From Geodermatophilaceae bacterium (lineage in GTDB: Bacteria > Actinomycetota > Actinomycetes > Mycobacteriales > Geodermatophilaceae), in contig JACCXW010000098.1 of NCBI GenBank assembly GCA_013696785.1, forward strand, positions 1 to 6,388: 6,388 nucleotides of DNA, in the 5' to 3' direction. Numbering within the stretch: the stretch's first letter is position 1; every line of letters starts with the position of its first letter. Position numbers and translations under genes: made by a program. Below, one piece after another: positions 6,335 to 6,388 of the stretch. A model generated the notes under the pieces. The model did not search any database. It had not been told where the DNA came from and saw only the letters and a program-made list of their open reading frames with translations.

Positions 6335-6388
6335 TCAGGCAACCAGCCGGTAGCCCGCGCCCACGACGGTGTGGATCAGCGGTGGGTC
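6335..6388 (-). CDS. OmpR/PhoB-family response regulator, C-terminal end only
   Basis: Only the last 17 codons and the TGA (6337-6335) are in the window; the gene continues past the right edge. The peptide D-P-P-L-I-H-T-V-V-G-A-G-Y-R-L-V-A matches the end of the OmpR-type winged-helix DNA-binding domain (I-x-T-V-x-G-x-G-Y-R-L), where the beta-hairpin wing lies. Its stop is nine bases before the histidine kinase start, the usual regulator-kinase pairing. It would be the DNA-binding output of this two-component system. The receiver domain and the promoter cannot be seen. Confidence 0.88.
   Translation of the reverse strand, partial: DPPLIHTVVGAGYRLVA

Overview
The window is high-GC DNA with actinobacterial character: strong G/C preference at third codon positions, GTG starts, actinobacterial-type FadA/FadB proteins, and an SDR-family protein of a type common in streptomycetes and their relatives. 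The genus cannot be fixed from sequence alone. No RNA gene, insertion sequence or CRISPR array was seen.

Plus strand, 3-2842: the 3' part of a thiolase (FadA-type acetyl-CoA acyltransferase) followed by a complete 695-aa FadB-type enoyl-CoA hydratase/3-hydroxyacyl-CoA dehydrogenase. The stop and start overlap as ATGA, so the two subunits of a fatty acid beta-oxidation complex are probably translationally coupled. Between 2843 and 3025 there is no intact gene. A plus-strand stretch here reads like a decayed fragment of a class V aminotransferase.

Minus strand, read right to left from 6388 to 3026: the last 17 codons of an OmpR-family response regulator; a 381-aa membrane sensor histidine kinase; a 95-aa thiamine-binding (MTH1187/UPF0045) family protein; a DUF1622 membrane protein; a 105-aa small membrane protein; and a 334-aa NAD(P)-dependent SDR-type reductase/epimerase. 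Gaps are 9, 12, 46, 4 and 57 bp, so the first five may form one transcription unit. The SDR gene could be its distal member or have its own start signal. It carries the only in-frame TTA codon I found in the window.

The most unusual structure is an 18-bp tandem repeat at the junction of the DUF1622 gene and the small membrane protein gene. Each unit carries an in-frame ATG, so the array multiplies the start region of the second gene and adds (M-T/S-E-L-L-D) hexapeptides to its N-terminus. The small protein also aligns without gaps to the C-terminal part of DUF1622 over about 38 residues, suggesting an adjacent diverged pair of membrane subunits under or near two-component control. The fad operon and the minus-strand group converge, and nothing in the sequence links their functions.
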